Shown: positions 51,864 through 63,734, numbered from the stretch's first letter. The stretch is DNA of 64,000 nucleotides from Terriglobia bacterium (GCA_020073385.1 JAIQFH010000028.1:97128-161127); one strand, 5' to 3'. A program made the numbers and translations. The notes: a model not told the origin generated them from the sequence alone.

Positions 51864-53737
51864 GCCGGTACCGATTTCTTTTGCGCTTGACTGCGCTTCA
51901 GATGAGCCAGCACCAGGCGGATTTCATCGTAGGTGATTTCCGGCGGCAGCACGTCTTTCAGGGGCTTCAGTCTTTCAATATTATCGAGTCCGACACGAAT
52001 GCACGCTGCTTCGATTACCGAGTACCTGGTGCGATCGATCCACCCTGGTTGGTACTCCACCTCACCAGCTTCCAGCAAGGTGGCCACGGCATTTACTACC
52101 GTTCTGAGTTGGCGCCCGCGAATCTGGGCAATTTCCTCAAGAGTCTTCCCTTCGGAAAGGAGTTGCAGAGTCTCCAAGGCCGGAGCTGTTTTCTGTTGTG
52201 GCAGCGCCGAGGCGCGGGCGCCATCGCTATAGCGCTGAAGAGTTGCAAGAATCTCCTGCCCGTACGTGGCAGCTTTGCGCTCGCCGATGCCGGTGATGGT
52301 CCGCAGCTGGGTGATTGAGGAAGGCCGAATCCTACAGATCTCTTCCAGAGTTGTATCGTGCAGAACAACATATGCAGGCATGCCCTGTTCTTTGGCCGTC
52401 TTCCGTCGCCATTCGCGCAAATAGTCTCGCAAATCGGCGTCTGGCTCCATCGCAGCCGGGGAGTGCGAGGGAACCGCCACGGCCTTTCGCACCGCCGCTT
52501 TACTGGCGGCGATGGTCATCCACTCGGGAACACTGGCGCAGACGTCGCATGCTTCGCATGAGTTCCATTTCGGAGTCTCGCCGAAATGCGTGCAGATCTG
52601 GCGATGGCGGCAGTGGTTCGATTCCGCAAAATCCCGGATTCTGTAGTATCGCTGCCAGGCACGATCGCGCTCGGCCGCATCGCTAATTTGATTCGCAAAG
52701 AATCCAAGCAGCCCGGCATCCTGTTTGCGCCAGAGCAGGACGCAATCCGCCGGATTGCCGTCACGTCCTGCTCGTCCTGCCTCCTGGTAAAACTGCTCGA
52801 CCGACTTGGGCAGGGCCAGATGGATCACCGCCCGAACCGTGGCCTTGTTTATCCCGAGGCCGAACGCAATGGTGCCGACCAGTATTCGCACTTCGTCCGA
52901 CATCCAGCGTTCCTGACTTCGCCGCCGCTCGTCCGCCTGCATTTTGGCGTGGTACGGAACCGCTTCAATGCCCTCGCCTGCAAGGAAATCGACCGTCTCC
53001 TCGACTCGACTGATGGTGGGAGAGTAGACGATCACGTTGCCCTCACGGTAGTGGCGAAGCGCTGTGACCAGCAGAGAAGTCTGGTTGCCGTTATCGCATG
53101 CGCGGACGAGATACCGCAGATTAGGCCTGTGAAAACTGGCGATGTATTTATCCGGATTCTTTAGAGCCAGCTGAGCAAGGATGTCATGCCGCACCTGGCG
53201 CGTAGCGCTGGCGGTAAAAGCGGCAATCGGCCGGTCGGGAAACTTGTTGCGCAAGCGGTTCAGTTGCCGGTATTCGGGACGGAATTCATGGCCCCACTCC
53301 GAAATGCAGTGGGCTTCGTCGATCGCAAAGAATGAGACGGGGACATGCTGCAGCCACTCCAGCGTGTCGCCTCGCTGGAGACGTTCCGGCGAAAGATACA
53401 GCAGACGAAATGCACCACGGCGAGCCTCATGCATGACGCGGCTCTGTTCTTCGCTGCTCAGAGTGCTGTTGAGAACCGCAGCCGGGATCCCCATCTGAGC
53501 AAGTTGTGCAGCCTGATCTTGCATGAGAGCAATCAGAGGGGAGATCACCACAGCAGTCTTCTCCGACATGACTGCCGGCAACTGATAGCAGAGGGACTTC
53601 CCTCCCCCGGTCGGCATCACGACGCAGGCGTCATGACCGGCCAGCAGGCTCCTAACGATCCGTTCCTGTAGAGGTCGGAACGTGCTGTAACCCCAATAAT
53701 GGCGCAAGGGAGTGAGCAGATCCACCTCTGGGGTCAT
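51860..53737 (-). CDS. recQ: ATP-dependent DNA helicase RecQ
   Basis: 625 residues. Walker A TGGGKSLCYQLP, DEAH box AIDEAHCISEWGHEFRPEY, motif VI QEAGRAGRDG, the zinc-binding cysteines (CRHRQICTHFGETPKWNSCEACDVC), winged-helix region and an HRDC domain (about 450-520; YVVLHDTTLEEICRIRPSS). A 3'-5' helicase in recombination and repair. A further C-terminal domain (about 540-620) is helical and RQC-like. Confidence 0.95.
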   Translation of the reverse strand: MTPEVDLLTPLRHYWGYSTFRPLQERIVRSLLAGHDACVVMPTGGGKSLCYQLPAVMSEKTAVVISPLIALMQDQAAQLAQMGIPAAVLNSTLSSEEQSRVMHEARRGAFRLLYLSPERLQRGDTLEWLQHVPVSFFAIDEAHCISEWGHEFRPEYRQLNRLRNKFPDRPIAAFTASATRQVRHDILAQLALKNPDKYIASFHRPNLRYLVRACDNGNQTSLLVTALRHYREGNVIVYSPTISRVEETVDFLAGEGIEAVPYHAKMQADERRRSQERWMSDEVRILVGTIAFGLGINKATVRAVIHLALPKSVEQFYQEAGRAGRDGNPADCVLLWRKQDAGLLGFFANQISDAAERDRAWQRYYRIRDFAESNHCRHRQICTHFGETPKWNSCEACDVCASVPEWMTIAASKAAVRKAVAVPSHSPAAMEPDADLRDYLREWRRKTAKEQGMPAYVVLHDTTLEEICRIRPSSITQLRTITGIGERKAATYGQEILATLQRYSDGARASALPQQKTAPALETLQLLSEGKTLEEIAQIRGRQLRTVVNAVATLLEAGEVEYQPGWIDRTRYSVIEAACIRVGLDNIERLKPLKDVLPPEITYDEIRLVLAHLKRSQAQKKSVPA

Positions 53738-53855
53738 TGGTTCAGTATAAGGTGTGCCGTTTAGATGATGTGCTGGCGCTCCGCCATTCTCACTTTTTGG
53801 CTCCCAAAAAAGGAAGGGCGCAACTCTGTTGACGGGTATCGGCGGGTAGCATCAA

Positions 53856-54860
53856 TCATTGGGATGGGGACGTCCGGGATGATGAGGACGTCTGGGATGC
53901 CCCGGGATAAATCCGTTCAAAAGCTGCCCAAACCAGCGTGATTACGGCGAAGCATAATAGGCTGCCCTCAGGGCCCACAGAGCCTCCAGTCAGCCAAGCA
54001 GGACCATGCAGAGAAGAACTCAACAGATGTCCTGGCGAAACCATTCCGCTATCAGGAACCGAATAGAAGAAGGTCTCGCCCCAGTCCCACGCAGCGTGAA
54101 ATCCTACCGCGAACCACAAACTCCCGGTGCGGCGCAGGGTTAAGCAGAAGAAAAGGCCGATGAGGGCCGCGATCAGTGCACCCGTCCAGTGCTCGCCTTT
54201 ATTCCTCAGGTGCATCAGACCAAAAGCACAGGAGAGTATGACCGCCGCAGGCCAGAACCCAATTGCTCGTGTCAGCGTGAATTGCGAATACCCACGCAGC
54301 CAAAAATCTTCAAACAGCCCTACAAATACGAAATACGCTGCCCAGAATGCCGCAAAGCGGAGCAGTCGTACTCCGTGCAGTATGACGTGACCCGGAGCGA
54401 AGCCGCGTCCTGCGTAGATAGCGGATACGAGCAGGCTGATTGCCACGAAGCCCCATAACATTCCCGACCAAAACAGGCCCCCGAAGGCTTGTTTCAGCGG
54501 GAGGCCGTATGCGCTCCAGGAACGCCGTTCGACCCGGGCCAGGATCACCGCAGGAATGATGGCGGCGACCACATTTCCGATTTCTTCCAACAACCTCGAC
54601 CAAAGGCCGCTGTCTCCTAGGTCCCGAATCCACGCCAGTTGCACGGCGAATTGTTGGAGCATTAGAAAGGCAATGCCATAGAACGCGAAGCCCCATCCGG
54701 GACGAAGTCCGTCAGGACCCCAAAATAGAGTATCGATGTAAGAAGGAGCCGTTGCCGCCGCGAATGCAGGACCTGATGGGCGTGCCGACGCGGATTCGCC
54801 CTTTGTATCGATGCCAGGATCGCTCATGCCGTGAAACTTCGCTTTAGTAGCCTCCGACAT
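53856..54860 (-). CDS. CPBP-family intramembrane metalloprotease-like protein
   Basis: 334 residues, eight or nine hydrophobic segments after a 45-residue soluble start. The usual EExxxR motif is FEDFWLRG here, with Asp in the second position; the second motif FGLMH and the third HAAWDW are present. These Rce1-like proteins cleave prenylated or other membrane proteins, or serve in bacteriocin self-immunity; no such partner is nearby. Another in-frame ATG lies 11 codons downstream. Confidence 0.8.
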   Translation of the reverse strand: MSEATKAKFHGMSDPGIDTKGESASARPSGPAFAAATAPSYIDTLFWGPDGLRPGWGFAFYGIAFLMLQQFAVQLAWIRDLGDSGLWSRLLEEIGNVVAAIIPAVILARVERRSWSAYGLPLKQAFGGLFWSGMLWGFVAISLLVSAIYAGRGFAPGHVILHGVRLLRFAAFWAAYFVFVGLFEDFWLRGYSQFTLTRAIGFWPAAVILSCAFGLMHLRNKGEHWTGALIAALIGLFFCLTLRRTGSLWFAVGFHAAWDWGETFFYSVPDSGMVSPGHLLSSSLHGPAWLTGGSVGPEGSLLCFAVITLVWAAFERIYPGASQTSSSSRTSPSQ

Positions 54861-54883
54861 GGTAAAACACTCGGCTTGACCTT

Positions 54884-56119
54884 ATGGGCTCTTATTTCAT
54901 CCGCGAACGTTTTGGACGTCCTCAGTTTCTTGCCGCATTGATCCTGCTGGCATTCCTGGCACAGGCTTTATGGCTGGTTCATGTTGAGCTGAGTAGTGCG
55001 CAAAACATGGAAGGGGGAGAAGCGCTTCGCATCAGCGAGGGGATGAAGCAATGGCACGGACGGGGTGTGGCCGGCGCTCCATTGACCGATCCAGCCGACG
55101 ATCCGTTTGTGCATCTATCCCAAAGCAGTGAAAATGGATTCGATACCGAGCATTCGCCCCTGCTTTCTCTTGTTTCTGCTGCTCCACTCCTGCTCTGGCC
55201 AACCCATCTCAGTCTGGAGTCGGCGACTTATTGGCGATGGCTTCCCAAACTCCCGTTCTTGGCGTGCGGTTTGTTCCTGGGGGCGTCGCTTTGGTACGTT
55301 GCACGACGCCTCTGTGGAAACACCGGCGGATTCATCGCCCTCACGCTTTATGCTTTCTCTCCTTCGCTGCTCCAGGCAGCCGCCGTTTGGCACACCGAAC
55401 CCGAAATTGTGGCCGCTTGGGGAGCGTTCGGCAGCATCTTCACCGCCATCGCCGTGGCTCACACGCTCTACGCCCCACGCGAAGTGGTGCTGTGGAATTG
55501 GCGGCGGATCGTACTGCTCGGAGTTTCGCTCGCGATTGCAGTCGGCTCTCAATTTTCCATGATGATTGTTGTGCCGATGGCGCTGATCTTCCTGCTCTAT
55601 GTTGCTCCGGTACGCAAGCGAGCCGGGCTGGTCATCTGGATCGCAGCGTGCGTCGTCGGACTTATCGTCCTAGTAGGAATTTACTTCTTCCATGTGCGGA
55701 CGTTTTTCGAAAGCATGCGCCACGCTGTTTTTCTGGGACTCACCTGGCGAGGTTTCGCGGTGCTCCCGGTGTACAAGCAAGTGGCAATCCGACTCGGAGG
55801 AGCGTGCCCCGCATTTGTGATAATCCTGCCGGTCGCACTAACAACTTACTTCCTTTGGCCGCGGTCACGGTACTTTGGCAATACAGCCCCGTTGCTTGTG
55901 GGCGTGCTCTTTGTGGTCCTGGCAATCGCCACTCCGCACACCGGCGGAGCAGGATTTCTGCTTGCCGCCGTTCCATTTATATTTATCTTCGTTTCCGGAG
56001 TGCTGGCTGACTTGTTGGAGACAAGCTACCGTCCTGTAATCCTCGCCTGCATCGTGGCGCTTCTGATTACTTACGTAGCGCGAACGTTGCTTGCCCTTGC
56101 TCAAGTGCCACAGGGGTGA
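54884..56119 (+). CDS. Polytopic membrane protein, distant GT39-like
   Basis: 411 residues with about 10-11 membrane helices. The layout, one helix, then a long external loop (about 35-85, SSAQNMEGGEALRISEGMKQW...EHSPLLSLVSAAPLLLW), then many helices, resembles GT39-type glycosyltransferases, with Glu-Gly-Gly-Glu-Ala in place of the usual Asp-Glu motif. It lacks the C-terminal soluble domain of the GT39 gene at 46.1 kb. Function unproven. Divergent from the CPBP gene. Confidence 0.65.
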   Translation: MGSYFIRERFGRPQFLAALILLAFLAQALWLVHVELSSAQNMEGGEALRISEGMKQWHGRGVAGAPLTDPADDPFVHLSQSSENGFDTEHSPLLSLVSAAPLLLWPTHLSLESATYWRWLPKLPFLACGLFLGASLWYVARRLCGNTGGFIALTLYAFSPSLLQAAAVWHTEPEIVAAWGAFGSIFTAIAVAHTLYAPREVVLWNWRRIVLLGVSLAIAVGSQFSMMIVVPMALIFLLYVAPVRKRAGLVIWIAACVVGLIVLVGIYFFHVRTFFESMRHAVFLGLTWRGFAVLPVYKQVAIRLGGACPAFVIILPVALTTYFLWPRSRYFGNTAPLLVGVLFVVLAIATPHTGGAGFLLAAVPFIFIFVSGVLADLLETSYRPVILACIVALLITYVARTLLALAQVPQG

Positions 56120-56131
56120 AGCGGCGGGAAT

Positions 56132-56812
56132 TCAGCTATGCACAACCGCCCGTTGTTCGGCCAACTGACGGGATAAAAAGTCCAGGTACTCTGGCATGCC
56201 CTCCCCGGTCTTGGCCGAGAGGCGAAAGATCTTCATTCCGGGCCGCACCGATTCGATGCTCTTGCGCGCCGCGTCCCAATCAAATTCCACGACGCCGGAG
56301 AGTTCGTTCTTCGTGATCACCGCGACGTCTGCGCTGTTGAAGATCGTCGGATACTTCTGCGGCTTGTCTTCACCCTCGGTCACCGACATCAATACCAAGC
56401 GGAGATTTTCTCCCAAGTCATAGGAGGACGGGCAGACCAGATTGCCGACATTCTCTATGAACAAAAAATCGAGCTGATGCAGATCCCAGTCCTGTAGCGC
56501 GTTTTGCACCATCGCTGCTTCCAGGTGGCACAGTGTTCCTGTCGTAATCTGCTTGACCGGAGCCTTGCTGCGAGCCAGGCGCGCAGCGTCGTTCTCGGTT
56601 GCCAGGTCTCCGACAAGAGCGGCGACCCGATAACGCGGTTGCAACTGCGTCAGTGTCTTTTCGAGAAAAGTCGTCTTTCCCGAGCCGGGGCTTGAAACCA
56701 GGCTCACGACAAACACACCGGCGAAGCGGAACTGCTCGCGCAGAGAGCGCGCAATTACATCATTCTGCTTCAGGACGTTCCGCCGAACTTCCACCAGACG
56801 CGGCTCGCTCAT
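56132..56812 (-). CDS. hypB: Hydrogenase/urease nickel-incorporation GTPase HypB
   Basis: 226 residues. Walker A SSPGSGKTTFLEKTL, switch region GDLATENDAAR, the metal-site TGTLCHLEAAMV, ENVGNLVCP and the G4-type TKNE. There is no N-terminal His-rich or CxxCGC metal-storage segment, so this is the short form. ATG at 56812 chosen because GGAGG precedes it and the stop of hypA overlaps it as ATGA. No hydrogenase or urease subunit is in the window. Confidence 0.93.
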   Translation of the reverse strand: MSEPRLVEVRRNVLKQNDVIARSLREQFRFAGVFVVSLVSSPGSGKTTFLEKTLTQLQPRYRVAALVGDLATENDAARLARSKAPVKQITTGTLCHLEAAMVQNALQDWDLHQLDFLFIENVGNLVCPSSYDLGENLRLVLMSVTEGEDKPQKYPTIFNSADVAVITKNELSGVVEFDWDAARKSIESVRPGMKIFRLSAKTGEGMPEYLDFLSRQLAEQRAVVHS

Positions 56813-57153
56813 TCCTCCACCTCCAGCGCAAAGACTTCTAATTCTTTTCCCTGGAGTACTTCCCGGGTTGGCGATGCGCACTCCGGACAGGTGAACGACT
56901 GCACCGACTGCAGCACGCGCTTCTCTTTGCATCGTGGACAAAACACCATGACAGGAACTTCCTCAATCAGGAGTCGAGATCCCTCGAGAGGCGTATCCTG
57001 GCAGGCTACCTCATACGAGAAGAGCAACGCATCTTTCACGACCCCAGACAAGGCACCAAGCCTGAGATGCACGGCGCTCACCTGCACGTTGCGCTGCCTG
57101 GCTTCGTCCATTGCAGCTTCCACGATGCCCATGGCAATCGAGAGTTCGTGCAT
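56809..57153 (-). CDS. hypA: Nickel chaperone HypA
   Basis: 114 residues. Starts MHELSIA with the nickel-binding His2, and has a zinc site CPRC...CPEC (about 73-90). Works with HypB to load nickel into [NiFe]-hydrogenase. Forms a two-gene operon with hypB. Confidence 0.94.
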   Translation of the reverse strand: MHELSIAMGIVEAAMDEARQRNVQVSAVHLRLGALSGVVKDALLFSYEVACQDTPLEGSRLLIEEVPVMVFCPRCKEKRVLQSVQSFTCPECASPTREVLQGKELEVFALEVEE

Positions 57154-57228
57154 TTGTGTCCCTGCCGCGAACGGCCGTCATACAGCAGTGTAACGCTTTC
57201 TGCGGAAAGGGCAGACGACGGGCCACCA

Positions 57229-59817
57229 TCAGTGTGCGAAATGGATGATCAAGGATTGTGACGTGTAGGAATCGGGAGTCCCCTGCGGCATTTCGATCTC
57301 CAGCCTTCCACTCTTGTTGAGGGTCCCGCCGTTAACGGATGATATCTGGCCGGGATTCCAAACTCCCAGTTCGTAGCGGCTTCCCGCGCGCCCCGAGACT
57401 TCCACGGTCAGCTGATTCTTGGTGGCATTCCACGATTCCGAAATCACACGCAAGCCTCGACTCGCGCTCCCGAGCGGCGGCAACTCGTTCGTCAACGCCA
57501 GGCCAAAGTCATTCTTCACGCGAATGGTGAGGGTATTCGGTCCACCGTAAACCGGAAAACGAATGAGCAAGTGCTGATCGTTTTGATTCGGCTGCACTTT
57601 GAACGCAAGAGGATGTCCGTTCAGTTCCACGCCGAGAACCTCGGTACGCAAGCTGAGGGCAAGCGAGAACTCGACCCAACAGTCGCCCGTTCCGGTGCGC
57701 TTGGCTTCGAGCGTTACCATGTCGGCACTCTTTTTGTAGTGAAGATCCAGTCCAATGTCTCCGATGCGGACATTGCGCATCGTGAACGAGGTCCAATCCG
57801 CCGGAATGTGCGGCGCCAGAGTGACTTGATGCTTCTCGGCATCGATCTGCAGTCCAAACAGCCCCCGCAAGATTGGGCTGATCACCATCGCAGATGACCA
57901 GATCTGGTGAGGGGAACTCGTGGCAAACGACTGGTAGTAATCTCCCGACAGCACTTCTGTGAAATGGCCGAGCGCGCCATCAAAGCCAAGCAAGGCATTC
58001 GCCCGCAAGTTCTCATAGGCCGGGAAAGCGTGATGGTAGCGGTATTCGCCGACCGATGCCCAACCAGTAAACAAAGGCCATACCGCGCCATAGTGATATC
58101 CCGAACCGTCGTAGGCCTTCGAATGGTTGGAGATGATCCGCATGCCCCAGTCCGTCTGGTGATCCTCGGCCGCGAGTTTCGAGATGGTTTGGCTGGCGTT
58201 ATTTGGCTCCGCTAAACCAAACCACATCGGCACCGTCGTGAGCACGCTCAACTCATCAATCTGCTGATTGTTCTGATTGAGTGCGAAGGCGTAGTTCTTT
58301 GTCTCGGGAGACCAAAAAGCATGCTCGAGCACCGCGCGGCTCTTCTCGAATTCCGCAGCGAGCTGCTTGCTAACGTCATCCTTTCCCGCCGTTCGAGCCA
58401 GGTTGGACAGTGCCCTTAGCGCCTCAACTCCAAGCCCGGCCTGGTAGTACTCATTCTTGACCGGAAGCAAGGGCCCGCCTTCAACCCAGCCGTGGCCTAC
58501 GCCCATGTTTTGCGCCAAGCCGTTCGAATCGTAGGTCGATCGAAGAAACTGATAGGCGCGCCACAGGTTGTCCCACTTCTCGCGGGCGAAAGCCGCGTCC
58601 CCGCTCTGGACCGCATAATCATTGACCGCGATGATGAACAGTGGTGTTGCATCGGCTGATGCCCACGGGTAGGGAAAATCCTTGAACCACGGAACCAAAC
58701 TGGCGCTTTGCGAGATTTCGTGCGGAACTTTGCCGTCGTCACGTTGAAACTTGCTGATGAAATCGAGCGCCGCCCGGCTCGTGGTGAAGTCTCCTTCCGC
58801 GTTCAAAGCGAACGAAGTCCACTCCGAATCGCGTCCGAAAAACCAGGCGAATCCCGGACGCTGACTAACGCCTGAAGTTCTGTACCCGGCAACGAGTCCG
58901 GTGCCGAGATAAGGATTGTTCACCACGCCTTGCACCGTGCTGATACGAGCCCAGTCGTAGGCTTCTTGCAGAGCGGCGTCAGGCAGCGCAAGACCTACCG
59001 TCTTGTCGAGATACGCACGGTAATAATCCGAGGATTCGCGCTGCAGATCCGCATAGGAAGCCAGCAAGTGTTCGTACGCCTTCGCCGCATCGTTCGGACT
59101 CGCCACCGAAGCGGCAATTACAATGACCTTGGTCTCTTTGCCTTTCTGCGTCACTCCCAAGCGCATCGAGTTTTCGTCGGACGCCGAATAGTTCGTCTGA
59201 TAGGCAACGTGCGCATCTTGTCCGGTCGGAGACCCGACAAATGCCGCAAATTTGCGTGCTTCCTCGCCGAAGTAAAATGCGTGCTTATTCGCGTCCCAAG
59301 TCACATAGGTACCACCCAGAGCGGCAGGCCACTCAAGTTGGAAGTCTGGGGTAAATGCAGTCTCGATCTCGAGAGGTTGCTCGGTTTCGACTTCCAACGT
59401 GATCACCGCTCCCGGTTCGTGGACCGGAACGCACAGAGTCTCACGCACACGGAATGAGTCTCCGACATATAGGATCGACGCCGATTCGGGACGAACCGTA
59501 AGTGTGCGTGCCAGGCTCTCGGCAGGTAGGGCTCGATCTCCCACGTGAAACGTAAGGTGAAACTCACGGAAGATCTTCAGAGGATAGACCCACGCCTCCA
59601 GGCGCCCGGTCTCGTTCCCGAACAGTCCGGCACGCGTTCCCACAACTGGCAGGAACTCCCAGGTGCGGATCGTCCGCGTTAACTCCAGGCTCTGCGTTGT
59701 TTGCGCATGCGACTTAGAGCAAGGAAGACACATCGCTCCCACGCAAGCGCACAAAACGCAAAGCCTCATCATCGAGCGTCTAATTATCCTGTAATTCACC
59801 GCTGTCGTCTTTTGCAT
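57229..59817 (-). CDS. Secreted (alpha/alpha)6 glycosidase, debranching-enzyme-like
   Basis: About 862 residues. Signal region (about 17-38, MRLCVLCACVGAMCLPC), an N-terminal beta-sandwich (about 45-260), an (alpha/alpha)6 barrel (about 280-660) and a C-terminal beta domain. Barrel motifs: FAWFFGRDSEWTSFAL (candidate Asp/Glu), SASLVPWFKDFPYPWASADATPLF, GHGWVEGGPLLP and GSGYHYGAVWPLFTGWASVGEYRYH. These fit the amylo-alpha-1,6-glucosidase/GH63-GH37-like clan. The linkage attacked is uncertain. The true start could also be the double ATG near 59772; a TTG at 59847 is less likely. Confidence 0.8.
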   Translation of the reverse strand: MQKTTAVNYRIIRRSMMRLCVLCACVGAMCLPCSKSHAQTTQSLELTRTIRTWEFLPVVGTRAGLFGNETGRLEAWVYPLKIFREFHLTFHVGDRALPAESLARTLTVRPESASILYVGDSFRVRETLCVPVHEPGAVITLEVETEQPLEIETAFTPDFQLEWPAALGGTYVTWDANKHAFYFGEEARKFAAFVGSPTGQDAHVAYQTNYSASDENSMRLGVTQKGKETKVIVIAASVASPNDAAKAYEHLLASYADLQRESSDYYRAYLDKTVGLALPDAALQEAYDWARISTVQGVVNNPYLGTGLVAGYRTSGVSQRPGFAWFFGRDSEWTSFALNAEGDFTTSRAALDFISKFQRDDGKVPHEISQSASLVPWFKDFPYPWASADATPLFIIAVNDYAVQSGDAAFAREKWDNLWRAYQFLRSTYDSNGLAQNMGVGHGWVEGGPLLPVKNEYYQAGLGVEALRALSNLARTAGKDDVSKQLAAEFEKSRAVLEHAFWSPETKNYAFALNQNNQQIDELSVLTTVPMWFGLAEPNNASQTISKLAAEDHQTDWGMRIISNHSKAYDGSGYHYGAVWPLFTGWASVGEYRYHHAFPAYENLRANALLGFDGALGHFTEVLSGDYYQSFATSSPHQIWSSAMVISPILRGLFGLQIDAEKHQVTLAPHIPADWTSFTMRNVRIGDIGLDLHYKKSADMVTLEAKRTGTGDCWVEFSLALSLRTEVLGVELNGHPLAFKVQPNQNDQHLLIRFPVYGGPNTLTIRVKNDFGLALTNELPPLGSASRGLRVISESWNATKNQLTVEVSGRAGSRYELGVWNPGQISSVNGGTLNKSGRLEIEMPQGTPDSYTSQSLIIHFAH

Positions 59818-59919
59818 GGGGGAATTTGGCTCCGCTGACGCTTGCAAACTCGCGGTTCCCTTGCATATAAGAGGGAAGGGCGAATCTTAGCATGACCAAG
59901 CGAGCCAGGTAGCAACCTC

Positions 59920-61737
<1,818 letters not shown>

Positions 61738-61745
61738 ATGCAGTG

Positions 61746-63497
61746 CTACTTCTTGGAGTCAGGCTCGACTGCGATGCCTTTGCCCTCTTCAATTGTGTGG
61801 ATCTGATCGACCGGCAAATTTGAGAATCGCTCCGTTAATCCGCTGGGCCAGCGAATCTCCACCCATTCGACCTTGTCGACTTTCCCCAGCCCGAAGTGCA
61901 GGCGCATGTCGCTGTTCGAGATGTAGCTGGAGCCGCTGCGCACCTCGTCTACAAGAATGCGTGAACCGGCCTTCACGCGAATGCGCGCCCCAATGCCATC
62001 GCGATTCGACTTCGCCCCCACCGTATGGATGGCGATCCAATGATTTGCACTCTTAAGCTGATTCACCAGCAGGCTCGGCGCCGCGTTCATGTTATTGATC
62101 ACCGCCGATATCCTGCCGTCATTCCATAAATCGCCAACGGCCAAGCCACGAGAAGATGCTGCTGTAGTGATGCCGGCACCCGCTGATACCGAGATGTCGC
62201 TGTACGTCCCATCCCCGTTGTTGTGGAACAGAATTCGCGGCTCTTTATAGCTGCTGCCAAGATGCTGGCTGTCGACCTCCGGGTAAACGTGGCCGTTCAC
62301 CAGCAGCAGATCCGGCCAGCCATCGTTGTCGACATCGAGGAACATCGTTCCCCATCCCAGGTATTGCGTGTAGAGGCCCAGACCCGCGGCAGAGGTTGCA
62401 TCCGTAAAAGTTCCATCGCCATTATTTTTGTAGAGCGTTGAGGTATCGTCGGAGAAATTCGTCTTGAAGATATCCAGATGCCCATCGCCGTTGTAGTCGG
62501 CGATCGTCGATCCCATTCCCGCCTGCTCGCGTCCATCCTCGTTAAATGCCGCACCCGCCGTCACCGCGATGTCGGTGAAAGTCCCGTCGTGGTTGTTGTG
62601 GTAGAGAATCGCCGGAGTGCTGTCGCAGGCAACGTAGATGTCAGGCCAGCCGTCCTCATCGAAGTCGAATGTGGAAACGCTGAACGCGTAATGACCGTCA
62701 GTGCGAAGGATGTGCGCCTTCGTCGTAACGTCTTCAAACGTTCCATCGCCCCGATTGTGGTAAAGAATGTTTTTCGATCCTGCAAGTCCACGAGGTCCGC
62801 ACATCACCGGAACACCCTTCCAGAAGCAGGTCGGCCGGTCTCCAGGCGCAGGTGCGGTGGCGAGATCGAAATCCACGTAGTTGGCGATTATCAGGTCCAA
62901 CCGGCCATCGCGGTCGTAATCCACGAATGCGCAACCGGTTCCCCAATCCTTGCCTGATCCAGCGACGCCGGCCTTCTCAGCAACCTCGGTGAACACACCG
63001 TGATCGTTGTGGTAAAGGCGATTCTTGCCGTAATACGTCACGTAGAGATCTTCCCAACCGTCGTCGTCGTAGTCGCCCACGCAGACACCCTGCCCCCAGC
63101 CCGTTCCTGTCAATTCGGCTTTGTCGGTCACATCCGTGAATGTGCCATCGTGGTTGTTGCGATAGAGACGACTCGTCGGGGTCTTCCCAGCGGGAAATCC
63201 GTCGAGCCTCGTTCCATTAACCAGAAAGATGTCGGGCCAGCCATCGTTGTCGAAGTCGAAAATCGCGACACCATTGCCCGTGGTCTCAATGATGTACTTC
63301 TTTGTATCGAGCCCCCCGAAAATGTTCTGGGACGTAAGGCCCGCCTTCTCGGCTATGTCGGTGAAATTCGCAATCGGGGCAGGTGGCGCTGCCTTGGATT
63401 GTTGAGCGCAGAGCAGCAGTCCCGAAAACAAGATGAATCCGATGACTGCGAACCAGAATGTGGAACGCGCCCAGACGCAAGAGATTTGAAATGGCAT
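61746..63497 (-). CDS. CRTAC1/ASPIC-UnbV protein with FG-GAP repeats, Sec-exported
   Basis: About 583 residues. Sec-type signal (FWFAVIGFILFSGLLLCAQ), FG-GAP repeats (FDFDNDGWPDIFLVNGTRLDGFPAG, GDYDDDGWEDLYVTYYGKN, DYDRDGRLDLIIANYVDFDLATAP) and the ASPIC/UnbV end (NHWIAIHTVGAKSNRDGIGAR...EVRSGSSYISNSDMRLHFGLGKV). Collinear with the neighbouring + strand paralogue over the whole length, but with a different export signal. A GTG at 63506 is an alternative start. The two genes end nine bases apart. Confidence 0.87.
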   Translation of the reverse strand: MPFQISCVWARSTFWFAVIGFILFSGLLLCAQQSKAAPPAPIANFTDIAEKAGLTSQNIFGGLDTKKYIIETTGNGVAIFDFDNDGWPDIFLVNGTRLDGFPAGKTPTSRLYRNNHDGTFTDVTDKAELTGTGWGQGVCVGDYDDDGWEDLYVTYYGKNRLYHNDHGVFTEVAEKAGVAGSGKDWGTGCAFVDYDRDGRLDLIIANYVDFDLATAPAPGDRPTCFWKGVPVMCGPRGLAGSKNILYHNRGDGTFEDVTTKAHILRTDGHYAFSVSTFDFDEDGWPDIYVACDSTPAILYHNNHDGTFTDIAVTAGAAFNEDGREQAGMGSTIADYNGDGHLDIFKTNFSDDTSTLYKNNGDGTFTDATSAAGLGLYTQYLGWGTMFLDVDNDGWPDLLLVNGHVYPEVDSQHLGSSYKEPRILFHNNGDGTYSDISVSAGAGITTAASSRGLAVGDLWNDGRISAVINNMNAAPSLLVNQLKSANHWIAIHTVGAKSNRDGIGARIRVKAGSRILVDEVRSGSSYISNSDMRLHFGLGKVDKVEWVEIRWPSGLTERFSNLPVDQIHTIEEGKGIAVEPDSKK

Positions 63498-63610
63498 GGA
63501 CCCCACTTGATGTTAGGGGCGAGTTCTGCCCAGGGTCAAGCAGCGCAGGGGTAGGATGTGGCGACGGGACAAACGGCTCCACCCCCAGAATCGACCGATT
63601 TTGACTTTGG

Positions 63611-63709
63611 CCTGGGGCTCGCCCGTGCGCGGGGGCTCGTGCGTTCGTTCGTGCTAGCGAGCGTGCGCGGGGATCGCGCGTGTACGCGTGCGCGAGGGGG
63701 GCGCGACAA
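63611..63709. other. GC-rich tract with alternating purine-pyrimidine runs
   Basis: About 100 bases dominated by CG, GTGCGCG and GCGTGTACGCGTGCGCG (63676-63692). It lies upstream of the CRTAC1 gene at 63497 and looks non-coding; a 61-codon + strand frame through it is not credible. Confidence 0.5.
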
Positions 63710-63734
63710 CTCTCTAGTAAAGAATGAAAGGATG

